The position numbers and the translations under genes are program-made. 64,000 nt of DNA from UBA7672 sp041398245 (GTDB lineage: Bacteria; Pseudomonadota; Alphaproteobacteria; Caulobacterales; Hyphomonadaceae): NCBI GenBank assembly GCA_041398245.1, contig JAWKVC010000007.1:118077-182076 (forward strand), written 5' to 3'. The notes under the pieces were generated by a model. That model did no database searches, was not told the origin of the DNA, and worked only from the letters and a program-made list of their open reading frames with translations. Positions 55,119-63,345 of this stretch are shown one piece after another. Within the stretch, counting starts at the first letter, position 1, and each line of letters starts with the position of its first letter.

Positions 55119-56003
55119 CTACCGCCGCTGCTGGGGCAGACGCGGATCACACACCAGCAGCGCTGCCGTGACATTCGCGACCGCCCAGAAGCTGTCGGGC
55201 TCGTCCGCAAAGCGCGCGCATCGATCCGGTATCGGTCTGGCGATTTCGGTATCTACCAATGCAGCGGCGGCATGCTCCAGCGCGTCCGCATATCCGACCG
55301 CGTAGATCGTATCGCCAAGAATGATGTCGCCGCCGGGCGTCTTGAGCCGCAGGGACAATGTCTCACCGTCAGCCAGCGCCGCCATCAGAGCCTGCGCAGG
55401 TTCTTGCGCCAGATTGCGGGAGAACTGGATGGTGATTGGCGAAAGGCCCGGCATCCCCGCGGCCTGCCCCGTCGGCGCCGCATCGCCGTTGACGCTCAGC
55501 AGGACACCAGCAGCGCCTTCGATCTCGACAAGGTAGGTTGGTGTATCCGTCCGGGTCGGCTCCAGCCACGCCGAGCGGAAGCTGAGTTCCGAAGCGACCG
55601 GCGTAGCGCCCGGACCTGCCACATAGGTGATCGCCAGCGTCGAGCGGCGAGAATGATAGCCCGCCAGGTTGTCAGGGTGCTCGTCCACCGTTAGCGGCCG
55701 GCCAGCCGGACCGCCATGGCCGCGAAGGCCATAGACACTCAGTGTAACTTCTCCGCCCTCGCCAGAGGCCGCGCGGTCAGCGAACCACACAACCTCCGCA
55801 GATTGATCGGACGCCTGCCCCGCTCCGTCGCTGACCTGCTGCATCGCATCGCAGTCCGGCGAACGCTGGCAGTGCGCCAGCATCTGCGGCCAGACCGGGC
55901 TTCTCGCCAGTTGCTTCTGTCCGGCGGTGGATTGCTCTCCGGGTCCGCAGGCCGTCGCGAGCGCCAGAGCGGCAACAAAAATCATCGCGGCATTGCGCTT
56001 CAT
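55119..56003 (-). CDS. Lipoprotein of unknown function
   Basis: 294 residues. Lipobox ALATAC. Mature part beta-rich, with an imperfect C-x4-C (HCQRSPDC) near the N-terminus and a late C-x(n)-C. No family recognised. Transcribed from next to the FAD monooxygenase gene, tail to tail with copy 2. Confidence 0.72.
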   Translation of the reverse strand: MKRNAAMIFVAALALATACGPGEQSTAGQKQLARSPVWPQMLAHCQRSPDCDAMQQVSDGAGQASDQSAEVVWFADRAASGEGGEVTLSVYGLRGHGGPAGRPLTVDEHPDNLAGYHSRRSTLAITYVAGPGATPVASELSFRSAWLEPTRTDTPTYLVEIEGAAGVLLSVNGDAAPTGQAAGMPGLSPITIQFSRNLAQEPAQALMAALADGETLSLRLKTPGGDIILGDTIYAVGYADALEHAAAALVDTEIARPIPDRCARFADEPDSFWAVANVTAALLVCDPRLPQQRR

Positions 56004-56012
56004 CGCGCGATC

Positions 56013-57197
56013 CTACACCGCAATCTTCCGGACGTCGTAGGAATAGATCCAGTCCTGCCGCGAGCGGACAAAGGCCGGGAACAGCTTGTCGGCCAGCTTC
56101 ATAGGTCCGTAGGTCGCCGCCTGCGTCAGCGCGTTCGAGCGGTGGAAGATCGCCATGTTGCTACGGGCGCTGGCCAGCACGCGGGCGGCGCGATGCCGGC
56201 GCAGACCCTCATAGCGCTGCAGCGAGGATTCCGAGACGCCGTGAACGGAGAGGCACTTGGCCAGAATGACCGCGTCCTCGATCGCCATGCCGGCTCCCTG
56301 CGCCTGGAAGGGGGGCATGGGATGGCAGGCGTCGCCCAGCAAGGTGACGCGCGCGCCGTCGGACCAGCGCGGCAACGGATCGCGATCGAACAGCGCCCAC
56401 ACGAAACAGGTTTCCGCGGAGGCGATGATATCGGGTATGGGCGCCGCCCAGTCGCCGAAGTCTTCCGCCAGATCCATCGGATCGCCGGGCTGATCCCAGC
56501 TTTCGCCGCGCCAGCGTTCGGTTTCGACAACGCCGACGAAGTTGATCAGTTCGCCCCGGCGGATGCGATAGGTCACGGCATGACGGCCCGGCCCGGCCCA
56601 GACGATCGCAGAATGAGGCAGATCCGGCGCAACATCGGCCGGCACCGTGATCCGCCAGGCGACGGCGCCGGTGTAGCGCGGATCCTCCGGACCCAGCATC
56701 TGGCGGCGAACCGTCGAGCGAACACCATCGGCGCCGACCAGCAGATCGCACGGCAGGATGCCGCCGGAGTCGAGCCCGACGCGCACGCTGGTTGTTTCGC
56801 GCACATAGGCGGAAACGCGCGTGCCCAGCCTGACCTGCACTCCGGCGAACTCCGCCGCGCGCTTCAGGATTTCGATCAGGTCAGCGCGATGCACGTGAAG
56901 GTAAGGCGCGCCGTAGCGATCCTTCGAATCCCGGGCGATCGGTATCGAGAAGACCTTCTCGCCGCTGCGCCCCAGGCGCATCTCCAGCGTTTCCGGTCGC
57001 GAGGCGATCGCCAGCACGGGGTCGATGAGACCCAGCGCGGTCAGCCCCATTACGGCGTTTGGCGACAGCTGGATGCCGGCGCCGACTTCCGTCAGGGCGG
57101 GCGCCCGCTCGACGACCTCGACCTCGAATCCGACCTTGCTCAGCGCAATGGCCGCACTGAGCCCTCCGATTCCTCCGCCTGCGATGACGATCTTCAT
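56013..57197 (-). CDS. FAD-dependent monooxygenase (PHBH-like)
   Basis: 394 residues from ATG at 57197. Rossmann GGGIGGLSAAIALSKVGFEVEVVER, DG motif GADGVRSTVRR, and GDACHPMPPFQAQGAGMAIEDA (GD motif). Class A flavoprotein aromatic hydroxylase, probably 3-hydroxybenzoate or salicylate type; substrate unknown. Last gene before the mobile island. Confidence 0.9.
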   Translation of the reverse strand: MKIVIAGGGIGGLSAAIALSKVGFEVEVVERAPALTEVGAGIQLSPNAVMGLTALGLIDPVLAIASRPETLEMRLGRSGEKVFSIPIARDSKDRYGAPYLHVHRADLIEILKRAAEFAGVQVRLGTRVSAYVRETTSVRVGLDSGGILPCDLLVGADGVRSTVRRQMLGPEDPRYTGAVAWRITVPADVAPDLPHSAIVWAGPGRHAVTYRIRRGELINFVGVVETERWRGESWDQPGDPMDLAEDFGDWAAPIPDIIASAETCFVWALFDRDPLPRWSDGARVTLLGDACHPMPPFQAQGAGMAIEDAVILAKCLSVHGVSESSLQRYEGLRRHRAARVLASARSNMAIFHRSNALTQAATYGPMKLADKLFPAFVRSRQDWIYSYDVRKIAV

Positions 57198-57254
57198 CGG
57201 AGCCGAGATAGACCGCGAGGATGACGGCGTCACGTTGACCGGGCTCAAGAACGC

Positions 57255-57280
57255 AAAAATCCGCCCGGAGGCGGATTTCG
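57255..57280 (-). terminator. Terminator of the tRNA-Gly transcript
   Basis: On the minus strand: AAATCCGCC-TCC-GGGCGGATTT followed by TTGCG. It lies 25 bp downstream of the 3' end of the tRNA-Gly fragment, as expected for the intact gene. Confidence 0.7.
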
Positions 57281-57304
57281 GTTGCATGACTGCAAGGATT
57301 TACC

Positions 57305-57349
57305 TGGAGCGGGCGATGAGATTCGAACTCACGACCCCGACCTTGGCAA
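57305..57349 (-). tRNA. tRNA-Gly(GCC) 3' fragment, island attachment site
   Basis: On the minus strand the 45 nt read TTGCCAAGG (anticodon loop with GCC and 3' stem), GTTCGAATC in the T arm, and CGCCCGCTCCA at the end. The 5' half expected immediately beyond is absent: the adjoining sequence on the right has no D arm or GCGGGCG start. This is the left attachment repeat of an integrated element, with the break at the anticodon loop. Confidence 0.85.
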
Positions 57350-57583
57350 TACCCGATCCGTTAGGTTGTCTAAAGTCGGAAGCGTGTCGATGAATTCGAC
57401 AATTCGCTTTGTAGCAAAAGCGCTTGATGAGTTTTTGTGTGCAGATGAGTTCTTTTGTTTTTCTAATCGGTTTTGGTCGGTGCAGCCCCATTGTGTGCCC
57501 CAATTCCACCCAGCTAGACCTGCGACTTGAACGCGTTCTGCTGTCGGTTTCGGCAGGGCGCCTAGCCAAGCTGGTGTGCCCCA
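57350..57583. other. Left end of the mobile island
   Basis: Sequence between the attachment site and the integrase gene. It is AT-richer than the chromosome (long T-rich runs around 57430-57480) and has no gene. It includes a short GTCGA-N5-TCGAC inverted repeat near 57390; integrase arm sites could be here but were not resolved. Confidence 0.5.
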
Positions 57584-58876
57584 ATGCTCACGGACGCAAA
57601 ACTGAAATCCCTCTATTCGTCGCCACCGGCGGAGCGAATTGAACTGAACGACGGGACGATCTCCGGGCTCCTGCTTCGCGTGGGCCCACGCGGCCGGCCG
57701 ACCTGGACGCTCCGCTACACCGTGAAGGGACGCGGCGGCGTCACCGAACGCGGCAAGAAGCTAGCCGGCCGCAAGTTCTATCGGATCACGCTCGGCGAAT
57801 ATCCGGCCATCTCCCTGCTCAAGGCGCGAGCCCAGGCCGCCACCATGCTGGCCGACGCCGACAACGGCATCAATCCGATCGAACGGCTCGAGAGCGCCGC
57901 GACCGTGCGGCGTGGGACCATCGCCGAACTGTCCGAATCTTTCCTCGAACACCATTGCCGCGGCCGCCTTCAGAGCGCCGGCAAGGCCGAATGGATCATG
58001 CGGGACTACGTGAACCCGCGGTTCGGCGACTATGCCCCGAAGCAGGTAACGCGCCGGGATGTCATCGCCCTGCTCGATGACCTCAAGAAGCGCGCGACGC
58101 CAACCGCGACGATGGACACCCGGAAATGGCTTTCGGTCTTCTTCAACTGGGCTCTGGAACGGGAACATGTCGACTTCAACCCGGTCAGCGGCGTTCGCTC
58201 ACCGGTCAAATCGAAGCCGCGGGAGCGCGTTCTCAGCCTCGATGAAGCCCGCGCCGCCTGGAAGGCGGCCCAGACGGAGCCCTACCCGTCCGGCTCGCTC
58301 ATCTGCTTACTGATGCTTACGGGCGCCCGGTTACGGGAGATCGGCAACGCGCAGGTGGGCTGGCTGGATCGCGCCAATGCGTGTCTCGATATCCCTGGCG
58401 AGGCCTACAAGACCGGCGATCCCACCATCATCCCCTTGATCCCCGAAGCGATGGAGATTGTCGAACGCATCCCGAAACCGCCGCGAGGGCCGTATCTGAT
58501 CACCTCGAATGGCGGAAAAAGACCGGTCTGGACGGCGACGCCAGCGGCGCTCGCGCGGATCCGTGAAGGGGCCGAGGCTCGTCTCGGCCGCAAGATCGAC
58601 CGTTGGACGATCCATGACCTCCGTCGCACTGCTGCCACCCACATGGCGCGTCTGGGCGTCGACGAGATCGTGGTTGAGCGTGTGCTTGGGCACCGGATCG
58701 GCGGCGTCAAAGGCGTCTACAACCGCTACCGCTACATCGAGGAAAAGCGCGCTGCGCTGCAACTCTGGGCGTCCGAACTTCTCGCGGAGCCGAGTGCCGC
58801 GAAAACCCGTGGAACTAGAAAAGCCCGAGCTGACGCTCATCCGCAGCCGGAGCTCGTTTCCGCTGAACAGGCTTAA
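57584..58876 (+). CDS. P4-type tyrosine integrase
   Basis: 430 residues. N-terminal DUF4102-type arm-binding domain (LTDAKLKSL, LLLRVGPRGRPTWTLRY), core-binding SAM-like middle, and catalytic residues R249 (GARLREI), K276, H344-x-x-R347 (HDLRR), H370 (LGHRI) and Y379. Members insert at tRNA genes, agreeing with the tRNA-Gly fragment next to it. The last 62 bp overlap the convergent HTH gene. Confidence 0.95.
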   Translation: MLTDAKLKSLYSSPPAERIELNDGTISGLLLRVGPRGRPTWTLRYTVKGRGGVTERGKKLAGRKFYRITLGEYPAISLLKARAQAATMLADADNGINPIERLESAATVRRGTIAELSESFLEHHCRGRLQSAGKAEWIMRDYVNPRFGDYAPKQVTRRDVIALLDDLKKRATPTATMDTRKWLSVFFNWALEREHVDFNPVSGVRSPVKSKPRERVLSLDEARAAWKAAQTEPYPSGSLICLLMLTGARLREIGNAQVGWLDRANACLDIPGEAYKTGDPTIIPLIPEAMEIVERIPKPPRGPYLITSNGGKRPVWTATPAALARIREGAEARLGRKIDRWTIHDLRRTAATHMARLGVDEIVVERVLGHRIGGVKGVYNRYRYIEEKRAALQLWASELLAEPSAAKTRGTRKARADAHPQPELVSAEQA

Positions 58877-59189
58877 CAACCGGCTCGGGCGCCATGATGA
58901 TGGGAGGAGCCTTGACCTGCGGCTTCGCGACGATCTGCGGCTTTGCTGGCGGAGCGACCGTCGCCTGCGGCGGCGGCAGGTGGTACGGTCGACGTTTCGC
59001 GACCCACACACGCACGTCTTCGGCGCGGAACAGGTTGACCTTGCCGCCGGGTTTCACAGCCGCTGGAAATGCCTTCGCCGGATCGCGACGGATGTCCCAC
59101 AACGCGCGCCGCTTCAGCTTGAGGTAGGAGCAGACCATCGCGGTGGTCCACCATTCATCGTCCAGCGGACGGATTGAGGCACTCGGCAT
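58815..59189 (-). CDS. Island HTH protein with C-terminal QLGLF
   Basis: 124 residues from ATG at 59189 (AGGGATCGACA upstream). The first 65 residues form a winged/AlpA-type HTH (WTTAMVCSYLKLKRRALWDIRRDPAKAFPAAVKPGGKVNLFRAEDVRVWV), then a Pro/Lys-rich linker and the exact C-terminus ERQLGLF (residues 118-124). QLGLF resembles the sliding-clamp motif QLxLF. Excisionase/regulator by fold. A palindrome lies 79 bp upstream. Confidence 0.75.
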   Translation of the reverse strand: MPSASIRPLDDEWWTTAMVCSYLKLKRRALWDIRRDPAKAFPAAVKPGGKVNLFRAEDVRVWVAKRRPYHLPPPQATVAPPAKPQIVAKPQVKAPPIIMAPEPVVKPVQRKRAPAADERQLGLF

Positions 59190-59267
59190 TGTCGATCCCT
59201 GTTGAGAACCCTCTGAGAAAATCATCTCGCGGTGCGTTTTCCACAGGAGACAATCCATCGTTGTATT

Positions 59268-59285
59268 TGCGGCGGAACCGCCGCA
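59268..59285. promoter_or_regulatory. Palindrome upstream of the HTH gene
   Basis: TGCGGCGG-AA-CCGCCGCA, 8-bp arms, 79 bp before the HTH gene start; followed by AGGCG-ATG-CGCCT. A near-identical palindrome precedes the relaxase gene. Confidence 0.6.
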
Positions 59286-59328
59286 CGAGGCGATGCGCCT
59301 GCAAGCGAGGTCTTGATCACGCATCACA

Positions 59329-61350
59329 TCAGATTCCGAGTCCGAGCCCTCTTCCGCGCTGGAGGCTCCACGAGATCGATCGACCGCGTTGAACGCCGAC
59401 CACGTTCTGACCCGCAAACCGTTCCAGCGCCGGACGCCACGGTACGAGCTGCGAGGTTTGATCCCCGACGATGAGGGCCACCCTTCCCTGCGCCAGGTCG
59501 ATGCGGCGGGTGTAGACCCCCGACACGGTTCCCGAGCCCAGCGTCACTGGCATGCCAACCTCGCTGGACAGGATCTTTGCTGTCGTTCGAAGCTCGTGCG
59601 CTTTCATGTCTTCAAGCGCCTGTCGCGGCAGCATCTTGTCCGCCGCCCCCATCCAGCCTTGCTCGATCAGGAACAGACGCCGTTGTCGAAGCGCGGCTTC
59701 AAACTCCCGCGCCAGATGGCCGGCGCCATCAGGTGAGGATTCCTGACCCGCGAGGGCACGGTCGAGATGCGTCGGTCCGGCCGCGGCGATCTGGTTGGCG
59801 AGCGGCATGTAGCTAAGCACACGCGGGGCCATCGGGGCACGGACGAGACGCGCGCGCTCATAGGTCAGCACACGATCGAGATGGTCAGGAGCGATGTCGA
59901 AGATGCCGTCCCTGCCCCGAGAGATCAGGCCTGCCCGGCGCATGGCCTCCAGCCGCCTGATGTTGGCGGCGACAAGACCGTCGGGGACGTTTGCTTCCAT
60001 CCGGGCGTGGATGTCAGCCGAGTAGAGGCCGCGATTGAGGCGGGCGACGCGCGCCACGGCCTCGTCTGACGGGCCGGTGCGGGCCTCCTGGGGCTCGAAG
60101 GCAATCAGCGCGCCTTTTAGGGTGTCCTCCAGAACCGCAGCCGCGCCGGGTTCCCGGAAACGGGTATAGCGAAGCTCTCCGCGGCCATTCTCGATGATGG
60201 CGATAAGATTGTCTGCCCCGTCATCGGAATGCGATAGGCCGACAAGCCGTCCGGATTCCTGGCGGGTCACATCAGCAGCCAGAACCGGCATGCCGGTGAA
60301 GGCGCGTCCCTGACGGGCGACGATGCGCGCGACTTCGTCGCTGTCCGCCATCTGACTGAGCTGGGCTGGCAGGTCCGAGGCAAGGCGCCAGCTGCCATCC
60401 GGACCGACAGCGGCAAGTCCCCACCCTGACAGCGTGTCGAGGCGGCGCGGTAGGTCGGTGTGTCGGAATGAGCTGCCAAGGCCGCCCGGACCGTCGAGGG
60501 CGATGAGCTCCCGGTCGAGCCGGGTGAATGCGCGGGCCCCGATATCCCGGTCGCGCATCCGCTGGAGCTCCAGCGCCGGCCTCGGCCCCAGGATCCGGGT
60601 TGCGATCTCCTGCGCATCTTCTCGGATCGCGACCGATAGCACCTTGCCTGGGATGATCAGGTCTTTCCCGTCGGCGCGGATCCCCCGGACGAGGACATGG
60701 GTGTGCGGATTGTCGGTGTCCCAGTGGTCCACCGCCAGCCATTGGAGGCGGGTTCCGACATGGCGCTCGAGGCGCGCCATCGTCTCACGGATGAACGGGC
60801 GGAGTTCGCCGAGATCGGTGCCATCCTCGGCGCTGATGATGAGGCGGAAGTGACGCTTGTCCGCATGCCAGCCTTGCGTTGCGTCTCTCGCATCGAGCGA
60901 GTTGCGGGACTGGTCGTAGAAGCGCTCATCGCCGCCTTGTCGCTCGCGCGACAGGTATCCGATCGTTGCATCAATATGCTGTTCAGATGACCGCTCCTGG
61001 CTACGCGAAGGCTCCCGCTGATCGCCGACCTCAGGCTGGTTCTGCCGCGCGGCACCCTCCCGGCCGAGGTAGGCGACATGGGCTCGGAGCGTCTTGGCCT
61101 GCCCTGCGACATGGGCCACGAACCTGGCCTTCACCACGACGCGGCGCTGAGTAACGCGGACCGGTCGCGCGCGTGATGCCGACCCCTTTGCGAAGTGCGC
61201 GCGCACTGGGGACTGTGCGGCAGGTGCGCTGCTTTTCGGCTTGGATGGTGGCGCACGTCGCGCAGCCGCGCGCACCTGCTTCAGTGCAGGACGAGCGTCG
61301 CGCGCTGAACGCCCGATCCGGATTTCGAATTCATTTTCGTCACGCTGCAT
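59329..61350 (-). CDS. Relaxase/mobilisation nuclease (VirD2/DUF3363 type)
   Basis: 673 residues. Basic N-terminal region (about 1-80), then the relaxase domain with YLGREGAA, YLSRER, FRLIISAEDG, ARLERHVGTRLQWLAVDHWDTDNPHTHVLVRG, giving metal ligands H209, H216 and H218. The C-terminal 450 residues match the long relaxase form of integrative elements. It nicks oriT and stays bound to DNA. No coupling protein or T4SS gene is in view, though the island continues. Confidence 0.88.
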   Translation of the reverse strand: MQRDENEFEIRIGRSARDARPALKQVRAAARRAPPSKPKSSAPAAQSPVRAHFAKGSASRARPVRVTQRRVVVKARFVAHVAGQAKTLRAHVAYLGREGAARQNQPEVGDQREPSRSQERSSEQHIDATIGYLSRERQGGDERFYDQSRNSLDARDATQGWHADKRHFRLIISAEDGTDLGELRPFIRETMARLERHVGTRLQWLAVDHWDTDNPHTHVLVRGIRADGKDLIIPGKVLSVAIREDAQEIATRILGPRPALELQRMRDRDIGARAFTRLDRELIALDGPGGLGSSFRHTDLPRRLDTLSGWGLAAVGPDGSWRLASDLPAQLSQMADSDEVARIVARQGRAFTGMPVLAADVTRQESGRLVGLSHSDDGADNLIAIIENGRGELRYTRFREPGAAAVLEDTLKGALIAFEPQEARTGPSDEAVARVARLNRGLYSADIHARMEANVPDGLVAANIRRLEAMRRAGLISRGRDGIFDIAPDHLDRVLTYERARLVRAPMAPRVLSYMPLANQIAAAGPTHLDRALAGQESSPDGAGHLAREFEAALRQRRLFLIEQGWMGAADKMLPRQALEDMKAHELRTTAKILSSEVGMPVTLGSGTVSGVYTRRIDLAQGRVALIVGDQTSQLVPWRPALERFAGQNVVGVQRGRSISWSLQRGRGLGLGI

Positions 61351-61659
61351 GGCCTCAGCATCGCGTGATGATGACGCGTGTCGACAGCTTACAATCGGTT
61401 CGAGAAATTGCGGCGGATCCGCCGCAAACGCCTCACGGATGTGAGGCGGTAAATCCTATGTGCAGACAGGCGGTTGGCGTCCCAACCGCCGCACTACCTT
61501 AATCTTGCATTCCACCGCACCCACCCCTCCACGACCGTCTCCTGCTTCACCGCGCTTCAGACCTCACGCAACAGAGACTGCTCGTCGAACGTCATCGCAC
61601 CTGCGGATCACGGAGATCGAATGAGACGAGAGCGACATAGGCCGCTCTCGCTGGCCGCC
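61351..61659. other. Relaxase upstream region with three hairpins, probable oriT
   Basis: 309 bp. Contains a 20-bp palindrome (61408-61427), a 7-bp stem GCCTCAC-GGAT-GTGAGGC (61430-61447) and a 9-bp stem GGCGGTTGG-CGTC-CCAACCGCC (61469-61490) within 83 bp. No gene seen. Arrays of inverted repeats next to a relaxase gene are typical of transfer origins. Confidence 0.5.
61408..61427. promoter_or_regulatory. Palindrome upstream of the relaxase gene
   Basis: Perfect TTGCGGCGG-AT-CCGCCGCAA, 58 bp before the relaxase start. Same core as the palindrome at 59268. Confidence 0.6.
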
Positions 61660-61821
61660 TCAGATCATCGCCTCATTTACCCGGTCGAGATCGCCGGTAA
61701 GGTCCAGCATGGCCGCCAGCTCAGCCTGGATCTCGCGGGCCTCCTCGGCGTCAGTCGTCGTCCGCAGTTCGGCGCGCAGCTCCTCGATGTGGCGCTCGAT
61801 CGTGAAGGTCTTCGTGAACAT
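61660..61821 (-). CDS. Small island protein
   Basis: 53 residues, too short to be in ordinary gene calls: ATG at 61821 with AGGAGACGACG in front, stop at 61660. Sequence starts MFTKTFTIERHIEELRAEL and is helical and acidic/Leu-rich (REIQAELAAMLDLTGDLD), with coiled-coil character. Strong ribosome site and codon pattern argue for a real gene. Function unknown. Confidence 0.6.
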   Translation of the reverse strand: MFTKTFTIERHIEELRAELRTTTDAEEAREIQAELAAMLDLTGDLDRVNEAMI

Positions 61822-61856
61822 CGTCGTCTCCTGTGTTTGAAGGACGATGTCGGCGG

Positions 61857-61995
61857 GCGGGCGTGATGGAGCGGGTCAAGGGATCGCGCTAAGGCGCGAC
61901 CGCGCAGCGGCGATGGGGGTCACGATTTTTTTGGCTCTTCCGCCAAAAAAATGGTGGGGCCTCGTCGTCCCTTGAGGCGGTCCATCACGCCCGGC
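61857..61995. repeat. Long imperfect inverted repeat
   Basis: Left arm 61857-61882 (GCGGGCGTGATGGA, then TCAAGGG) and right arm 61969-61995 (CCCTTGA, then TCCATCACGCCCGGC) pair with a few mismatches over about 26 bp, enclosing a hairpin. Confidence 0.6.
61926..61951. terminator. Bidirectional T/A-rich hairpin
   Basis: TTTTTTTGGC-TCTTCC-GCCAAAAAAA, 10-bp perfect stem with U-run on both strands; terminator-like for either direction. Confidence 0.65.
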
Positions 61996-62184
61996 ACACT
62001 GCAATGACCTGAGCAACCAATTCCCCTCCTGCACGAGCCAAGAGACGACTTGCAGAGACAGATCCGCACCCGCCGACCGTCAGGGCGGCCAAACAGAATG
62101 AAGATCCCATGGGGCGGGTTAGCGCTCCGCTCGGCTCCCGGCAGAGTGCGGCTCTTGCCCACTCAACCCCACTGGAGCTGACTG

Positions 62185-63345
62185 ATGCAGAATGATCATC
62201 GACCCGACCAGAGCGCCATCCGTACCGATCTAGGCGCCCTCTTTGTCTCGCTTGAACTCAGCCGCTCGACTTGGCTGATCACGTCCCTGTCGCCCGGTGT
62301 TGGAGAAAAGCTGTCCAAGCATTCTATCCCGGCTGGTGACGCCGGCGCATTACTGGCTCGTCTCACGCTTCTCAGGCAGAAAGCGACTGCCCGGACAGGG
62401 CGTGCGTTCCCGATTATCGTCATACAGGAGGCCGGGCTGGACGGGTTCTGGATCCACCGTGTTCTTGAGAGTGAAGGTGTGGAGAGCCATGTCGTTGACG
62501 CAGCCTCGATTCTCACCTCGCGCCGCCGGCGGCAAGCCAAGACCGATCGCATCGACGGCGAGACGCTGGTTCGAACGCTGCTCGCCTACAAGCGCGGCGA
62601 GCCGCGCGTGTGCTCAATGGTCCGCGTGCCGACGCCAAACCAGGAAGACCGCCGTCGCATCTGCCGTGAGCGCAAGGCCCTCCTCACCGAGCGGATCGGC
62701 CATACCAACCGGATCAAGGGACTTCTCTGCACGCAGGGCGTCTTCAACTACAACCCGCTTCTCCGCGACCGTCGCGCCCGGCTTGAAGTCCTTCAGACCG
62801 GCGACGGCCGTCCGCTTCCGGAACGTATGAAGGCGCAGATCAGCCGGGAGCTGGATCGCATCGAGCTGATCATCGCCCAGCTCAAGGCGGTTGAGGTAGA
62901 TCGCGATCTGCTCCTCGAACAGGAAGAGGCTACCCCGACAGTTCCTGCCGTGATGCTCGGCCGGTTGAAGGGGATCGGCCCCCAGATCGCCACCCTGTTA
63001 TGGTCTGAAGCGCTGTACCGCCACTTCGACAACCGGAGGCAGGTCGCGGCTTATGCTGGCTTGGCGCCGACGCCGTGGAAAAGCGGATCGATCGATCACG
63101 AACAGGGCGTCTCGAAGGCTGGCAATCCCCGGCTACGCACGACGATGATACAGGTCGCCTGGCTGTGGACGCGCCATCAACCGGGCTCGGCGCTTACACT
63201 CTGGTTCAAGGACCGTGTCGAGCGCAACGGCGGCCGGATGCGCAAGACCGCCATCGTCGCCCTGGCGCGAAAACTTCTGGTTGCGTTTTGGAAGTACGTC
63301 ACCAGCGGCGTTGTCATTGAAGGGGCCGTGATGCAGGCAGCCTGA
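62185..63345 (+). CDS. IS110-family transposase
   Basis: 386 residues. N-terminal RuvC-like DEDD domain: LFVSLELSRSTW (E24 where other members have Asp), IVIQEAG, and KTDRIDGETLVRTL. C-terminal Transposase_20 domain with LKGIGPQIATLLWSE, then AAYAGLAPTPWKSG and GVSKAGNPRLR that carries the catalytic serine. IS110 enzymes integrate without terminal inverted repeats and use a bridge RNA from their non-coding end. The IS itself appears to be carried on the island. Confidence 0.93.
   Translation: MQNDHRPDQSAIRTDLGALFVSLELSRSTWLITSLSPGVGEKLSKHSIPAGDAGALLARLTLLRQKATARTGRAFPIIVIQEAGLDGFWIHRVLESEGVESHVVDAASILTSRRRRQAKTDRIDGETLVRTLLAYKRGEPRVCSMVRVPTPNQEDRRRICRERKALLTERIGHTNRIKGLLCTQGVFNYNPLLRDRRARLEVLQTGDGRPLPERMKAQISRELDRIELIIAQLKAVEVDRDLLLEQEEATPTVPAVMLGRLKGIGPQIATLLWSEALYRHFDNRRQVAAYAGLAPTPWKSGSIDHEQGVSKAGNPRLRTTMIQVAWLWTRHQPGSALTLWFKDRVERNGGRMRKTAIVALARKLLVAFWKYVTSGVVIEGAVMQAA

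Larger units (their letters stand above)
61822..62184. other. Gene-free region upstream of the IS110-type transposase
   Basis: 363 bp without a gene. It includes a long imperfect inverted repeat and the T/A-rich hairpin described separately. It could hold the left end of the IS and, as in IS110-family elements, a non-coding bridge RNA; position not resolved. Confidence 0.45.
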
